Assembly: GCA_015488885.1 (NCBI GenBank)
Contig: WFMW01000012.1
Coordinates: 1 to 38,353 of the forward strand
DNA length: 38,353 nucleotides
Direction: 5' to 3'
Source of the DNA: Gammaproteobacteria bacterium
Lineage (GTDB): Bacteria > Pseudomonadota > Gammaproteobacteria > SZUA-229
The notes beneath the pieces are model-generated. The model was given only the letters and a program-made list of their open reading frames with translations. It made no database searches and was not told the DNA's origin. Positions 1-7,534 of this stretch are shown in pieces; position 1 is the first letter of the stretch, and every line of letters starts with the position of its first letter. A program made the translations under genes and the position numbers.

Positions 1-122
1 CTTACGATATGATGATTGCCGGGCATGCTCGCTCAATGGGGCTGATACTCATAACGAACAACTGTAAAGAATTTGAGCGAATTCAGGGGCTTAGACTCGA
101 TAACTGGGTAAATGGGAAATAA
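1..122 (+). CDS. VapC-like PIN-domain toxin, C-terminal fragment cut by window edge
   Basis: The frame beginning at base 3 is open from the window edge to a TAA at 120-122 and encodes 39 residues. They contain the pattern D-x2-IAGHA-x4-LILITNN-x2-EFERI-x-GL-x-LDNW, which matches the end of VapC PIN-domain ribonucleases (toxins of VapBC type II systems that cleave tRNA or rRNA). The visible part holds the last acidic/Asn segment of the PIN fold; the start and the VapB antitoxin would lie outside the window. Identification rests on this short tail only. It opens a strip of mobile-type genes. Confidence 0.72.
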   Translation, partial: YDMMIAGHARSMGLILITNNCKEFERIQGLRLDNWVNGK

Positions 123-307
123 TATTAGTATTTCGGTGGTAAAACCCATGTATCATTATTTCAAAAACAGGAAATCATAGGGGGCTGCATGGGGCCGGAC
201 CACGCTAAGTGATTGAATAAAAATAAAAAACACTTAAAATAGGCATGAGTTTCAGGCTTAGACCGCCTGTTTTAGGGGTAAAACCACCGCTTTAAGGAGA
301 GAAGCCA
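123..307. repeat. Intergenic stretch with a pair of REP-like motifs upstream of a RAYT gene
   Basis: Two related motifs lie here: CGGTGGTAAAACCC near 137-150 and GGGGTAAAACCACCG near 275-289. They face each other as an imperfect inverted pair and share GGTAAAACC. RAYT transposases are usually flanked by short palindromic REP sequences that they act on, so these may be the cognate repeats. No strong hairpin was seen in either motif alone, so the assignment is tentative. A clear ribosome-binding site (AAGGAGAG) sits at about 293-300, just before the transposase start. Confidence 0.3.
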
Positions 308-667
308 ATGCCACGCGCCAATCGACATTTTTTGCCCGGTCATATCTGGCACATCACCCACCGCTGCCATAAGCAGGAATTTTTGCTGAAGTTTGTGAAA
401 CACCGCCAGTGCTGGTTACACTGGTTGTTTGAGGCAAAGAAGCGATATGATCTATGTGTGCTGAACTATATTGTTACCTCAAATCATATTCATCTGCTTG
501 TTAAAGACCAGGATAACGGTGAATTAGCAAAAAGCATGCAACTGATTGCCAGCTGTACAGCACAGCACTATAACCGCAAGAAAAATCGCAAAGGTGCCTA
601 TTGGGAAGATCGTTACAAAAATACGTGCCAGAGCATAATCATTTCTAATATACAAAATTCTAAATGA
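308..667 (+). pseudogene. REP-associated tyrosine transposase (RAYT, Y1_Tnp), C-terminally truncated
   Basis: The 119-residue product starts MPRANRHFLPGHIWHITHR and has the HUH signature (SNHIHLLV, about residues 58-65) of Y1-type single-strand transposases, then the family stretch KGAYWEDRY near residues 96-104. Family members usually run past 200 residues; here similarity stops soon after WEDRY and the frame ends in an unrelated AT-rich tail. The C-terminal third is missing, so the protein is probably inactive. The start is well supported by AAGGAGAG a few bases upstream. Two other RAYT scraps (692-742 and about 2105-2200) lie nearby. Confidence 0.8.
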
Positions 668-691
668 TTAACTATCACAAGGAGATGAGAG

Positions 692-742
692 ATGGGAAGA
701 AAGCCGCGATTTGATTTAATTGGTAATAATAATTTGATTTGA
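692..742 (+). pseudogene. N-terminal scrap of a second RAYT transposase
   Basis: After the ribosome-binding site AAGGAGATGAG comes an ATG and the peptide MGRKPRFDLIG, the typical opening of another RAYT subfamily (MxRKPRFxLxGxPxHVxQRGN). After GNNN the frame meets a TGA at 740-742. The break falls inside a perfect 28-bp tandem duplication at 708-763. Nothing downstream to about 858 continues the family. It is best read as the preserved 5' end of a decayed gene, not a working small protein. Confidence 0.55.
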
Positions 743-763
743 TTTAATTGGTAATAATAATTT
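708..763. repeat. Perfect 28-bp tandem duplication
   Basis: Bases 708-735 and 736-763 are identical (beginning GATTTGATTTAATTGG and ending AATAATAATTT). The duplication starts inside the RAYT N-terminal scrap and creates its stop codon. An exact copy suggests a recent slippage event, or an assembly artefact. Confidence 0.9.
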
Positions 764-858
764 TATGGGTGTCCGAATTGAAAGAAATGAGGGATGGCCC
801 GGGAAATTTTTTCAGTATTCCTGGACAGAGTTACGATTCATATATGTTATATGTTATC

Positions 859-2031
859 TTAAACTCCATTCAATGCTGACAACTTCTCAACTGAATCAAT
901 GACCAGTTTTTTGTTTGCAGGGTACTGGTTGAATAATTTTTCCTGCTTTGGATTTAACGCTGAATAAAATTTTGATTCAATTAAAATTTTGTCTTCAGTA
1001 TAGAAGTCAATTTCTATGGTATCTTCGTATAGATAGTAGAGATTTTTTTTGTTTCTCAGTAATAAATAGATGTAATTTTCAAAATAACTACCAATATCTC
1101 TTTCTCCCATGAACATATATTTAATGCCTAGATCGGAAGCATATATCTTTTTTGCTGATAATATCTTTTTATTTATTTTTCCCCAGCGAGGAAGGAGATG
1201 GATAAGATATGTGGACTCAAAGAAGCCAAGGTATCTTTTTGATGTGTCTGGTGAAATCCCTAGAATTTTACCAATTTTGTTTATACTTAGCTGTTTTCCA
1301 CTTCGTTCCATTAAGAGGGTAAAATAGTCTCTCACTATCTGGTGATTTTTAATTGCGTGAAATGCCGTTATGTCTTTTTGAATTATGTCATCGACCAGAT
1401 TCATTAAATATTCACGATTTGGATTCAGGACATTTTCCGGCAAACCACCAACTCTACAGTATTCCAGAAAGTATGATTTGTATAATTGATGGTCCCTCTT
1501 TTTTATTGTGACACCTTTAAAAAATAAATATTCATCGAGGTCGAGCGGCTTGATTTCAAGTGTTATTGCACGACCTGTCAAACTTGCTTTTTTGTCTCTG
1601 AGCATTGATGCCGAAGAAGAAGCGACGAAGCTTTTTGTGTTTTGTGAATCATAGATATTTTTTAGTTGGGTATGAAAATCTTCTTTATAAGTTACTTCAT
1701 CCAGAAACAAGTATATTTTTTCTTCGATCTTAAGCTTATGAACTTTTCGAAATTCATTAACAATTTCCAAAATATTATTTTTGTGTAGCAGATAGTCATC
1801 TAAGCTGACATATAATATATGGTTTACCGGGATGCCACTTATAATTAGTTCTTCAATTATGAGCTTCATCAGTGTTGTTTTACCAACACGGCGAAGACCG
1901 GTGAGGACAACTATTTGCCTGAAATCCAGATAGCTTCTCAGCTCACGCAGGTACTTTTCGCGTGGCTTTAGATGCTTGTTGTCCGGCGCTTCTTCCCACC
2001 ATGGGTTATATTGGTAGAGTAATTCTTTCAT
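859..2031 (-). CDS. AAA_14/DUF4143-type ATP-binding protein
   Basis: A 390-residue ATPase with a Walker A motif (GLRRVGKT, residues 45-52), a Walker B (IYLFLDEV, about 106-113) and the sensor-like stretch VASSSASML (about 137-145). The middle matches the DUF4143 winged-helix region. The end (EIDF-x6-LIESK, about 335-360) resembles the PD-(D/E)xK-like tail common in this family. The exact function of these proteins is not established; they are widespread, patchy, laterally transferred ATPases. The gene is much more AT-rich than the housekeeping genes nearby and is flanked by RAYT remnants, which suggests transfer. An inverted repeat at 2071-2091 upstream may be its operator. Confidence 0.85.
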   Translation of the reverse strand: MKELLYQYNPWWEEAPDNKHLKPREKYLRELRSYLDFRQIVVLTGLRRVGKTTLMKLIIEELIISGIPVNHILYVSLDDYLLHKNNILEIVNEFRKVHKLKIEEKIYLFLDEVTYKEDFHTQLKNIYDSQNTKSFVASSSASMLRDKKASLTGRAITLEIKPLDLDEYLFFKGVTIKKRDHQLYKSYFLEYCRVGGLPENVLNPNREYLMNLVDDIIQKDITAFHAIKNHQIVRDYFTLLMERSGKQLSINKIGKILGISPDTSKRYLGFFESTYLIHLLPRWGKINKKILSAKKIYASDLGIKYMFMGERDIGSYFENYIYLLLRNKKNLYYLYEDTIEIDFYTEDKILIESKFYSALNPKQEKLFNQYPANKKLVIDSVEKLSALNGV

Positions 2032-2070
2032 ACCTGAATAATACGATTAAAAAGAAGGAAATCAAGATAA

Positions 2071-2091
2071 ATATACGTTTATATCGTATAT
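2071..2091. promoter_or_regulatory. Inverted repeat upstream of the DUF4143 ATPase
   Basis: ATATACG at 2071-2077 and CGTATAT at 2085-2091 form perfect 7-bp arms around a 7-base AT spacer, 40 bases before the ATPase start. The position and symmetry suit a repressor site or a promoter overlap. No regulator is known, so this is inference only. Confidence 0.35.
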
Positions 2092-2104
2092 ATTGAAGAT
2101 AACA

Positions 2105-2200
2105 AGCTGCCACCGCCACCATAAGCAGGCATTTTTACTGAAGTTTGGAAATCAAGGATCAAGACTGGTTGATGACCTCGAATCATATTAACGCGACAGC
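2105..2200 (+). pseudogene. Degenerate RAYT transposase remnant
   Basis: CATAAGCAGGCATTTTTACTGAAGTTTG from about 2119 matches the intact 5' part of the transposase at 367-395 (CATAAGCAGGAATTTTTGCT), and TGACCTCGAATCATATTAA near 2174-2192 matches the HIH-motif region (TTACCTCAAATCATATTCA). The segment between them has been deleted. This is a second, heavily deleted copy of the same family, on the other side of the ATPase gene. Confidence 0.6.
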
Positions 2201-2221
2201 AGTGATTTATATCGCCATAAT

Positions 2222-3355
2222 CTATAACACCAGCGGCTGCCTTTTATCACCCCACTGCCCCGGCAAGGCTTCAAAGACACCGGCACAGGCTGTGCCGCAT
2301 TGATCACAAACTGCCTTACCCTGTTCATTCAGGACTAAATGCCACTCAGACAGTTCGTACCAGTCACGCCCGATTAAACGCTGACCACACTGATGACAAT
2401 AGGTACTTTCCCCCGAGCGGTCATGCACATTGCCGGTATAAGCGTAACGAACCCCATTATCGAGTGCAATTTTGCATGCCAGGGTTAATGTTGCTGAAGG
2501 TGTCGGTGGAATATCACGCATTTTATAGTCTGGATGAAAGGCAGTGAAATGCATCGGCACATCGGGGCCGAGTTCTTTTACCACCCATTGTGTCATCGCT
2601 GTTATTTCATCAGCTGAATCATTTTTGCCGGGAATAATCAGGGTGGTCAGTTCAAACCACACACTGGTTTCATGTTTCAGGTAGCGCAAGGTATCGAGTA
2701 CCGGCTGCAAATGTCCGCCGGTCAGATGATAATAAAAGTCCTCATTAAAGGCCTTTAAATCAACATTTGCGGCATCCATCTGTGCAAAAAATTCCCGCCG
2801 TGGTTGCGCGCAGATATAACCGGCAGTCACTGCGACATTTTTAATATTCTTTTCATGGCAGGCCGCCGCCACATCAATAGCATATTCGTGAAAAATGACC
2901 GGGTCATTATAGGTATAAGCAACCGAGCGGCAATTGGTTTGCGCGGCCGTCCGGGCGATTGTTTCCGCTGTTGCCGCTGCAGCCAGCGTATCAAACTCAC
3001 GGGATTTACTGATGTCCCAGTTCTGACAGAACTTACATGCCAGATTACAGCCAGCGGTACCAAAGGATAAAACCGGGGTACCGGGCAGAAAATGATTCAA
3101 GGGTTTCTTTTCAATCGGATCGATACAGAATCCACTGGAACGGCCATACGTGGTTAAAACTATTTTACCGTCCACATTGGCCCGGACAAAACACAGGCCA
3201 CGCTGCCCCGGTTTCAATTTGCAGAAACGCGGGCACAAATCACATTGCGCCCGGCCATCATCCAGGGTATGCCAGTAACGGGTTGGCACTATCGAACTTT
3301 GATCAAGCTCATCGGTTTCAGCCAGAATCTGTTGTTCATTTTTGTTCATTGCCAT
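2222..3355 (-). CDS. amrS: AmmeMemoRadiSam system radical SAM enzyme
   Basis: A 377-residue radical SAM protein. The [4Fe-4S]-SAM motif is C103-x3-C107-x2-C110 in GCNLACKFCQNW. Extra cysteines occur at the N-terminus (CDLCPRFC, residues 38-45, and C55) and as two CxxC pairs near the end (CHQCG and CDQCG), which may bind another cluster or zinc. The family is related to pyruvate-formate-lyase activating enzymes, and its reaction is still not well defined. It lies head-to-head with amrB, and amrA follows, so the complete AmmeMemoRadiSam trio is present. The 146-base gap to amrB (3356-3501) should hold both promoters; no clear operator was seen there. Confidence 0.93.
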   Translation of the reverse strand: MAMNKNEQQILAETDELDQSSIVPTRYWHTLDDGRAQCDLCPRFCKLKPGQRGLCFVRANVDGKIVLTTYGRSSGFCIDPIEKKPLNHFLPGTPVLSFGTAGCNLACKFCQNWDISKSREFDTLAAAATAETIARTAAQTNCRSVAYTYNDPVIFHEYAIDVAAACHEKNIKNVAVTAGYICAQPRREFFAQMDAANVDLKAFNEDFYYHLTGGHLQPVLDTLRYLKHETSVWFELTTLIIPGKNDSADEITAMTQWVVKELGPDVPMHFTAFHPDYKMRDIPPTPSATLTLACKIALDNGVRYAYTGNVHDRSGESTYCHQCGQRLIGRDWYELSEWHLVLNEQGKAVCDQCGTACAGVFEALPGQWGDKRQPLVL

Positions 3356-3501
3356 GACCCACCATTGTTGTTTATCTCAGGTTATTTATAAGGTTATACC
3401 CTTTAAATTTATTAATGTTGGCAGCATAATAAATTACAAGGGGGTGGCGATTTTTATATTCTATTCTCGGACAAGCTCTTTAAACTTTCTATGAGGCAAT
3501 A

Positions 3502-4302
3502 ATGAAACAAATACGCGAAGCAGCTGTTGCCGGTCAGTTTTATCCCGCTGATGCGAATGAGCTTGAATATCAGGTTCATCAATATCTGGATACAGGCCGC
3601 AAGCATTCAGGTACCGATCACATCATCCCCAAAGCACTGGTCGTCCCTCATGCCGGTTATGTGTATTCCGCACCAATCGCGGCTTCAGCTTTCAGCCAGC
3701 TGTTAGCGATTGCCGCGCAGATCAATCATGTTGTCCTGCTCGGGCCATCACATCGTGTGCCTTTTTATGGCATTGCCACCAGCAGTGCAGACAGTTACCG
3801 AACCCCGCTAGGTGATATTCCCCTCGACCAGGCAAAAATCAAACAACTGGAAGCCTTACCTCAGGTCAAGCGGCTCGATCAGGCGCATCAATGGGAACAT
3901 TCACTGGAGGTTGAACTGCCTTTTTTACAGCAGACACTGGGTGAGTTTACACTGCTACCACTGGTTGTTGGTGAAGCCAGCGCCAGTGAAGTGGCCGAGG
4001 TGCTTGACCTGCTGTGGGGAAAGGCGGACACATTGATTGTTGTCAGTTCAGATTTAAGCCATTACCATGATTATGCCACCGCAAGAAAAATGGACGCACG
4101 CACTGCCAGTGCCATTGAATCACTGGATGAATACGCCATTAAAGAGGAAAGTGCCTGTGGCAGAAACCCGCTAAAAGGTTTACTCCGCGCTGCCCACGAA
4201 CATCATCTAAAGGTTAAAACGCTTGATCTGAGAAATTCAGGCGATACCGCCGGGCCACGTGATCAGGTGGTCGGTTATGGTGCCTGGGTCTTTTACCCGT
4301 AA
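3502..4302 (+). CDS. amrB: AmmeMemoRadiSam system protein B (Memo family)
   Basis: A 266-residue member of the Memo family, which has the fold of extradiol dioxygenases. The metal-site candidates are present: H50 in VVPHAGYVYS, H84 in LGPSHRVPF and C219 in ACGRNPL. The stretches WEHSLEVELPFL and SSDLSHYHDY are also typical. Human MEMO1 binds a redox metal at equivalent His/His/Cys positions; the bacterial substrate is unknown. The ATG at 3502 has GAGG six bases upstream. The gene is transcribed away from amrS and towards amrA, with a large hairpin (4307-4370) between it and amrA. Confidence 0.93.
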   Translation: MKQIREAAVAGQFYPADANELEYQVHQYLDTGRKHSGTDHIIPKALVVPHAGYVYSAPIAASAFSQLLAIAAQINHVVLLGPSHRVPFYGIATSSADSYRTPLGDIPLDQAKIKQLEALPQVKRLDQAHQWEHSLEVELPFLQQTLGEFTLLPLVVGEASASEVAEVLDLLWGKADTLIVVSSDLSHYHDYATARKMDARTASAIESLDEYAIKEESACGRNPLKGLLRAAHEHHLKVKTLDLRNSGDTAGPRDQVVGYGAWVFYP

Positions 4303-4306
4303 ACAA

Positions 4307-4370
4307 GGAGTCTGTCGGACTTAACACAACCTACTGCGTAAAAGCCGATTGGTTAAGCCCGACAGACTCC
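4307..4370. repeat. Hairpin-forming inverted repeat between amrB and amrA
   Basis: GGAGTCTGTCGGACTTAA (4307-4324) pairs with TTAAGCCCGACAGACTCC (4353-4370): 18-bp arms with one mismatch around a 28-base loop. It starts four bases after the amrB stop and ends 21 bases before amrA. There is no T-run after the second arm, so it is not a standard terminator. It may be a REP/MITE-type dispersed repeat or a site that tunes amrA expression. Confidence 0.75.
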
Positions 4371-4391
4371 CGGAAACAAAATCGATGACTT

Positions 4392-4952
4392 ATGTTAAAT
4401 AAAACAGAACGCCAGCAACTGTCAGGCATCGCCCGGCAGTCGATAGAAACCGGCCTGCAACAGGGACAGCCGCTAAACCCTGAGCTGCTAAATTTTGCTC
4501 CCCGTCTCCAGCAGCCGGGTGCCAGCTTTGTCACCCTGGAAAAAAACCACCAGCTGCGTGGCTGTATCGGCAGCCTTGAAGCTTATCAACCGCTGGCACA
4601 GGATGTCGCACAAAATGCCTACGCCGCCGCTTTTCGCGACCCGCGTTTTCCGCCACTGGGTCAAAATGAAATGGCTGCGCTGGAGATTCATATCTCGGTA
4701 TTAAGCCAGCCCGAGCCGATGCATGTCAGCTCGGAAGCCGACCTGCTGGCACAGATCAGACCCGGTAAAGACGGCTTGATTTTTGCATCCGGCAGCCATC
4801 GCGGCACCTTCCTGCCCTCGGTATGGGAACAACTACCCCGTGCCACCGAGTTTGTCCGTCACCTTAAACTAAAAGCCGGCCTGCCTGCCGAGGGCTGGCC
4901 CGCTGACATGCAAGTCAGCCGTTATGAGACTGAATCATTTGCAGCAACCTGA
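4392..4952 (+). CDS. amrA: AmmeMemoRadiSam system protein A (AMMECR1 domain)
   Basis: A 186-residue AMMECR1-family protein. The conserved core LRGCIGSLE is at about residues 55-63, followed by the typical AFRDPRFPPL and the LEIHISVLS strand. The biochemical role of AMMECR1 is unknown; its linkage to a Memo protein and a radical SAM enzyme defines the AmmeMemoRadiSam system. The start is the first ATG of the conserved region. No strong Shine-Dalgarno precedes it, and the hairpin at 4307-4370 separates it from amrB, so translation may depend on mRNA structure. Confidence 0.92.
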   Translation: MLNKTERQQLSGIARQSIETGLQQGQPLNPELLNFAPRLQQPGASFVTLEKNHQLRGCIGSLEAYQPLAQDVAQNAYAAAFRDPRFPPLGQNEMAALEIHISVLSQPEPMHVSSEADLLAQIRPGKDGLIFASGSHRGTFLPSVWEQLPRATEFVRHLKLKAGLPAEGWPADMQVSRYETESFAAT

Positions 4953-4982
4953 CTTGATTATTATTCCCACGCGGAGACTTGT

Positions 4983-5013
4983 TATCGTTCCCGCGCTCCG
5001 CGTCGGAACGATA
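4983..5013. repeat. Dispersed palindromic repeat between convergent genes
   Basis: The segment runs from TATCGTTCC to GGAACGATA, with an imperfect CG-rich centre. The 9-bp outer arms are perfect. A half-copy (TTCCCACGCGGAG) lies just upstream at about 4963-4975. Palindromes of the form CGTTCCCACG...CGTGGGAACG are a common intergenic repeat in gammaproteobacteria. It sits between the convergent ends of amrA and the glutaredoxin-like gene and could also end transcription. Confidence 0.6.
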
Positions 5014-5035
5014 TCATCACAGTGATACTACAGAT

Positions 5036-5428
5036 TTATTTTTCAGCGAATCGCTGTTCCAGATACTGATTGATTCTGTCCGATTCATACAGCCATTGAA
5101 CAGAACCATCATCAGCTTTGATTTTTAAACAGGGAACCTGATATTTTCCACCTTCTGTGATCAGTTCCTGATTCCATTTGGGGTCATTGCGTGCGTCACG
5201 TTTTTCTATATTCAGATTCAGGCGATGAATCTGACGACGTGTTTTTACACAGAACGGACATTGCTGAAACTGGTATAACACTATGGCCTGTGTCTGCTCA
5301 TTAATTTTCTGTTGGACTTCGGGTGGACGCTGTACCGGTTTTGGCCGGGTCATCCAGTCGATAAAAATAATAATCTGTGCCAGCACCCAGCGTACCGGCC
5401 TGAATATAAAACCCATAATTCTACTCAC
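5036..5428 (-). CDS. Glutaredoxin-like protein with N-terminal hydrophobic segment
   Basis: A 130-residue protein. Residues 1-27 are hydrophobic with basic residues (a possible membrane anchor). A thioredoxin-fold domain follows, with a CPFC redox motif (C57, C60) and the cis-proline region QVPCLKI (about residues 97-103). This is a monothiol/dithiol glutaredoxin or GST N-terminal type domain, likely acting in thiol-disulfide exchange. An extra Cys follows the cis-proline. It sits 43 bases downstream of lipA on the same strand and may be co-transcribed, but a role in lipoylation is not shown. Confidence 0.82.
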   Translation of the reverse strand: MSRIMGFIFRPVRWVLAQIIIFIDWMTRPKPVQRPPEVQQKINEQTQAIVLYQFQQCPFCVKTRRQIHRLNLNIEKRDARNDPKWNQELITEGGKYQVPCLKIKADDGSVQWLYESDRINQYLEQRFAEK

Positions 5429-5471
5429 CTGAAATGATTACTGAAAAAAGGTCAAAGGATAATCGTTTGGT

Positions 5472-6434
5472 TCATTTATCAAACTTACCATGTGCCTGCA
5501 GATCTGCATGGTAGGACGAGCGTACCATCGGGCCACTGGCGACATGAATGAAACCTGAGGCCATAGCAATGTCATAAAGTTCCCTGAAGGCTTCCGGGGT
5601 AACATAATGTTGTACCGGCAGGTGATATTGACTCGGTTGTAAATATTGCCCCAGAGTCAACATTTCCACCTGATGAGCGCGCATATCCTGCATCACGGCA
5701 AGCACTTCTTCGTGTGTTTCACCCAGCCCCAGCATTAAACCGGACTTGGTCATTACCTCGGGATGCTGCTGCTTGAATTTTTTCAATACATCCAGTGACC
5801 ATTGATAATCGGCACCCGGGCGACACTGTTTATATAATCGCGGCACGGTTTCGAGATTATGGTTGAAGACATCCGGTGGTGATGGCTGCAAAAGGTTCAG
5901 TGCCACATCCAGGCGGCCACGAAAGTCAGGCACCAGAATTTCTATTTCGGTCGTTGGATTCCATTCACGGATTTTTTCAATACAGGCAACAAAATGCGCT
6001 GCGCCGCCATCACGTAGATCATCACGATCTACCGAAGTAATCACCACATAACGTAGATGCATGGCGGCAATAGTCTGCGCCAGATGCAAAGGTTCATTGT
6101 TATCCAGTGAATCAGGACGACCGTGACCCACATCACAGAACGGGCAACGACGGGTACAGATATCGCCCATAATCATAAAGGTTGCTGTGCCTTTACCAAA
6201 GCATTCACCCAGATTCGGACAGGCGGCTTCTTCACAGACCGTAAACAGTTTTTGCTCGCGCAACACCGCCTTTAATTTTTTAACCTCGGGATGAAACGGC
6301 GATTTTGCCCGTATCCACGCCGGTTTACGCAGGCGTTCAGCCGTTTGCTGCACTTTTAATGGAATGCGCGCGACCTTGCTTTCACCTTTATGTTTTTCAC
6401 CGGTAACCACCCGGTATGCTGTTTTTTGCGTCAT
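5472..6434 (-). CDS. lipA: Lipoyl synthase
   Basis: A radical SAM enzyme that inserts two sulfurs into the octanoyl chain on lipoyl domains. With the ATG at 6434 the protein is 320 residues, the usual LipA length; an upstream in-frame start at 6467 would add 11 residues and overlap lipB. The auxiliary-cluster motif C67-x4-C72-x5-C78 and the SAM-cluster motif C93-x3-C97-x2-C100 (CTRRCPFC) are complete, and the C-terminal serine ligand is in GPMVRSSYH. It lies directly after lipB, as in many gammaproteobacteria, so octanoyl transfer and sulfur insertion are encoded together. Confidence 0.97.
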   Translation of the reverse strand: MTQKTAYRVVTGEKHKGESKVARIPLKVQQTAERLRKPAWIRAKSPFHPEVKKLKAVLREQKLFTVCEEAACPNLGECFGKGTATFMIMGDICTRRCPFCDVGHGRPDSLDNNEPLHLAQTIAAMHLRYVVITSVDRDDLRDGGAAHFVACIEKIREWNPTTEIEILVPDFRGRLDVALNLLQPSPPDVFNHNLETVPRLYKQCRPGADYQWSLDVLKKFKQQHPEVMTKSGLMLGLGETHEEVLAVMQDMRAHQVEMLTLGQYLQPSQYHLPVQHYVTPEAFRELYDIAMASGFIHVASGPMVRSSYHADLQAHGKFDK

Positions 6435-6450
6435 TATTCTGTGATATAAA

Positions 6451-7068
6451 CTATTTCTTCCGGGCATTAATTAAAGTCAGCAGGTGTTGCTGCAAGCCCT
6501 GCCTTACCTGATTAAAATTACTGTTTTCTATAAAATCACTGAGCTGGGTAATCGCCAGATGTTGATAACCACAGGGATTTATCCGCTGAAAAGGTTCCAG
6601 ATTCATCGCCACATTAAGAGCCAGCCCATGAAAACAGCAGCCTTTACGCACGCGCAAACCCAGCGCGGCAATTTTAGCATGTTTAACGTACACGCCGGGC
6701 GCATCGGCTTGAGATGATGCCGCAATACCATAATCAGACAATAAGGCAATCACGCTGTTTTCCAGTAGAGTGACCATATCACGAACGCCGAGTTGCAGGC
6801 GTTTTAAATCCAGCAGGGTATACACCACCAGTTGTCCCGGCCCGTGATAGGTGACCTGACCACCACGATCGGTGGCAATAACCGGAATATCACCCGCATC
6901 CAGCACATTGGCGGGATCACCATTTTTACCCAGGGTATAAACCGGGGGGTGCTGCAGAAACCAGAGTTCATCCGGGGTCTGGCTGTGTCGTGTATCGGTG
7001 AAGCTGGCCATCGCCTGCCAGCTGGCAGCATAATCCATCTGCTCATAAAAACGGCTGATTATTTCCAC
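6451..7068 (-). CDS. lipB: Octanoyl-[ACP]:protein N-octanoyltransferase
   Basis: A 205-residue LipB that moves octanoate from acyl carrier protein to lipoyl domains of 2-oxoacid dehydrogenases and GcvH. The signature [16 protein letters not shown] spans residues 68-83. The catalytic pair is present: K132 in [11 protein letters not shown] and C166 in INPCGYQH. It precedes lipA by 16 bases and follows ybeD, the order seen in E. coli relatives. The ATG at 7068 gives the normal family N-terminus. Confidence 0.96.
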   Translation of the reverse strand: MEIISRFYEQMDYAASWQAMASFTDTRHSQTPDELWFLQHPPVYTLGKNGDPANVLDAGDIPVIATDRGGQVTYHGPGQLVVYTLLDLKRLQLGVRDMVTLLENSVIALLSDYGIAASSQADAPGVYVKHAKIAALGLRVRKGCCFHGLALNVAMNLEPFQRINPCGYQHLAITQLSDFIENSNFNQVRQGLQQHLLTLINARKK

Positions 7069-7113
7069 GCCCTTATCCGCTGAGGTTTATCTATCAGGAT
7101 TTATCTACTAAAA

Positions 7114-7473
7114 TCACAGCGCAATCGAAACATGCTCACAGGCGGTTAGATCCTGATAAATCGCATCAAGCTGTTTTTTACTGTGCGCGGTAATCATCAC
7201 CGTAATCGCGGTATAATTACCTTTTTTACTGGGTCTGACGGTGACGGCACCTTCACTTAAATCATTGACATGGCGACGTAAAATGCCGATGACTGCGGCT
7301 TCCATTTCGTCACAGCTGTGCCCCATCGCTTTAACCGGATATTGGCAGGGAAATTCAAACAGGGTTTCGACTTCACCTTCCTCAACGGCTTTAATCTCAT
7401 CGGCCTGAATCGCATCGGTAGCGTCGGGGACAGGTAAATCACCTGCTTTATTGCTGTCTTTTTTAGCTTTCAT
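7114..7473 (-). CDS. ybeD: YbeD/DUF493 family protein
   Basis: A 119-residue protein. The DUF493 domain (about residues 38-119, starting FEFPCQYPVKAMG and ending with ACEHVSIAL) has an ACT-like ferredoxin fold. E. coli YbeD is 87 residues; this one has an N-terminal acidic and lysine extension of about 30 residues. The function is unknown, but conservation next to lipB is very common and suggests a link to lipoate or small-molecule sensing. It lies 45 bases upstream of lipB, and probably in the same operon. Confidence 0.9.
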   Translation of the reverse strand: MKAKKDSNKAGDLPVPDATDAIQADEIKAVEEGEVETLFEFPCQYPVKAMGHSCDEMEAAVIGILRRHVNDLSEGAVTVRPSKKGNYTAITVMITAHSKKQLDAIYQDLTACEHVSIAL

Positions 7474-7534
7474 AGAAACCTCGTATTTACTAGTATCTAC
7501 CGTGGTAGTTAAGCCACCTCGTACATCGTTTCCT

